A stretch of 6,188 bases of DNA from Ignavibacteriota bacterium (lineage in GTDB: Bacteria > Bacteroidota > Ignavibacteria > Tepidaquicellales > Tepidaquicellaceae). The DNA lies in contig PNBM01000193.1 in NCBI GenBank assembly GCA_003135995.1, forward strand, positions 653 to 6,840, given 5' to 3'. The notes under the pieces were generated by a model that ran no database searches, had not been told where the DNA came from, and saw only the letters and a list, made by a program, of their open reading frames with translations. Both the position numbers and the translations under genes were made by a program. Below, piece by piece: positions 5,838 through 6,188 of the stretch. Numbering within the stretch: position 1 is the stretch's first letter; the number at the start of each line of letters is the position of its first letter.

Positions 5838-6188
5838 TTAATTAAGATATTGATTTATTTTATCGGTTAAATATTTCTTATCTTTCGAGCCAACAATTGT
5901 TTCAACTATTTTACCGCTTTTATCAATAATAAACGAAGTCGGAACAGCCTGCATATCGTTGCCGCTGGCGGCTTTGAATGCATTAACGATGTTATCATTT
6001 CCCTGGACGATAGTATAAGAAACCGGGATTGCTTTTAAAATATTTTCTATCTTCGGAATATCGTTGCCTTCTGCAACACACATTCCTATCATTTTAAAAT
6101 CCTTATTTTTTAAATCTTCACTCAGAGTTGAAAGGTCAGGCATTTCTTTCTTGCACGGTGCACACCATGTTGCCCAGAAATTCACCAG
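5838..6188 (-). CDS. TlpA/ResA-type thioredoxin-fold protein, C-terminal part, cut by window edge
   Basis: The visible 116 residues are a thioredoxin-like domain of the TlpA/ResA group, proteins that usually reduce or exchange disulfides outside the cytoplasm, for example in cytochrome c maturation or on secreted proteins. The fragment opens with LVNFWATWCAPCKKEMPDL, holding the redox pair W-C-A-P-C (Cys9 and Cys12 of the fragment). It later shows the cis-proline strand VPTSFIID (Pro83) and ends with a typical final strand and helix. A further cysteine (in GMCVAEG) lies after the second strand. The GTG at 6185 is read as an internal Val, not a start, because the family has a strand and an N-terminal part (often a signal peptide or lipoprotein anchor) before this motif; the frame is open to the edge. 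Its own terminator follows, so it is separate from dxr. Which TlpA subgroup it belongs to cannot be decided without the N-terminus. Confidence 0.88.
   Translation of the reverse strand: MVNFWATWCAPCKKEMPDLSTLSEDLKNKDFKMIGMCVAEGNDIPKIENILKAIPVSYTIVQGNDNIVNAFKAASGNDMQAVPTSFIIDKSGKIVETIVGSKDKKYLTDKINQYLN

Noticed and set aside
6183..6185. GTG as start codon of the thioredoxin-like gene
   Set aside because: It sits inside the conserved L-V-N-F-W-A strand just before the CxxC motif, and the frame is open to the window edge; the gene begins outside.
1..6188. CRISPR array, defence system, prophage or full insertion sequence
   Set aside because: No spaced direct repeats, no transposase, integrase or nuclease frames; the only hint of mobile DNA is the palindrome pair reported at 1994-2050.

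Overview
The window is strongly AT-rich, compactly organised bacterial DNA carrying mostly core housekeeping genes. Protein style (GroES N-terminus, the 'DLSGPKIR' type of pyruvate kinase, an RseP with a long first loop), weak Shine-Dalgarno signals on most genes, and an HrcA-type CIRCE operator in front of groES together suggest the Bacteroidota/Chlorobiota/Ignavibacteriota group. CIRCE favours the Ignavibacteria/Chlorobi side, because many Bacteroidota lack HrcA. This assignment is an inference from gene style, not proof.

Layout from left to right. (1) Positions 1-75, minus strand: the first 25 codons of groES, running off the left edge. Upstream of it lie a Shine-Dalgarno site, a CIRCE operator (128-154) and a sigma70-like promoter that overlaps the operator. 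(2) 182-437: an AT-rich gap with no gene. (3) 438-1874, minus: pyruvate kinase (pyk) with a TTG start. (4) 1875-2114: a divergent intergenic region with a likely pyk -10 box and a pair of palindromes (1994-2050), the second followed by a T-run. (5) 2115-2891, plus: a YdfG-like NADP-dependent short-chain dehydrogenase, the only plus-strand gene. (6) 2892-3146: a convergent intergenic region with two different heptanucleotide tandem repeats and a strong minus-strand terminator. (7) 3147-5727, minus: rseP (site-2 protease) and upstream of it dxr (DXP reductoisomerase, TTG start), probably one dxr-rseP operon. (8) 5786-5812: a hairpin terminator. (9) 5838-6188, minus: the C-terminal part of a TlpA/ResA-type thioredoxin domain, cut by the right edge.

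The genes do not form one pathway. Pyk ends glycolysis, Dxr feeds isoprenoid (quinone and lipid carrier) synthesis, RseP performs intramembrane proteolysis in envelope control, GroES belongs to the heat-shock chaperonin, and the thioredoxin-like protein handles extracytoplasmic disulfides. The dxr-rseP pairing is a conserved envelope-related neighbourhood that in proteobacteria also contains uppS and cdsA, which are absent between them here.

I found no convincing sign of a new biological system. The points most worth checking are non-coding: the palindrome pair between the divergent pyk and dehydrogenase genes (REP/IS200-like element or attenuator), the heptamer repeats, and the CIRCE-promoter arrangement. 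One protein-level point is the pyruvate kinase residue pattern that predicts potassium-independent activity.
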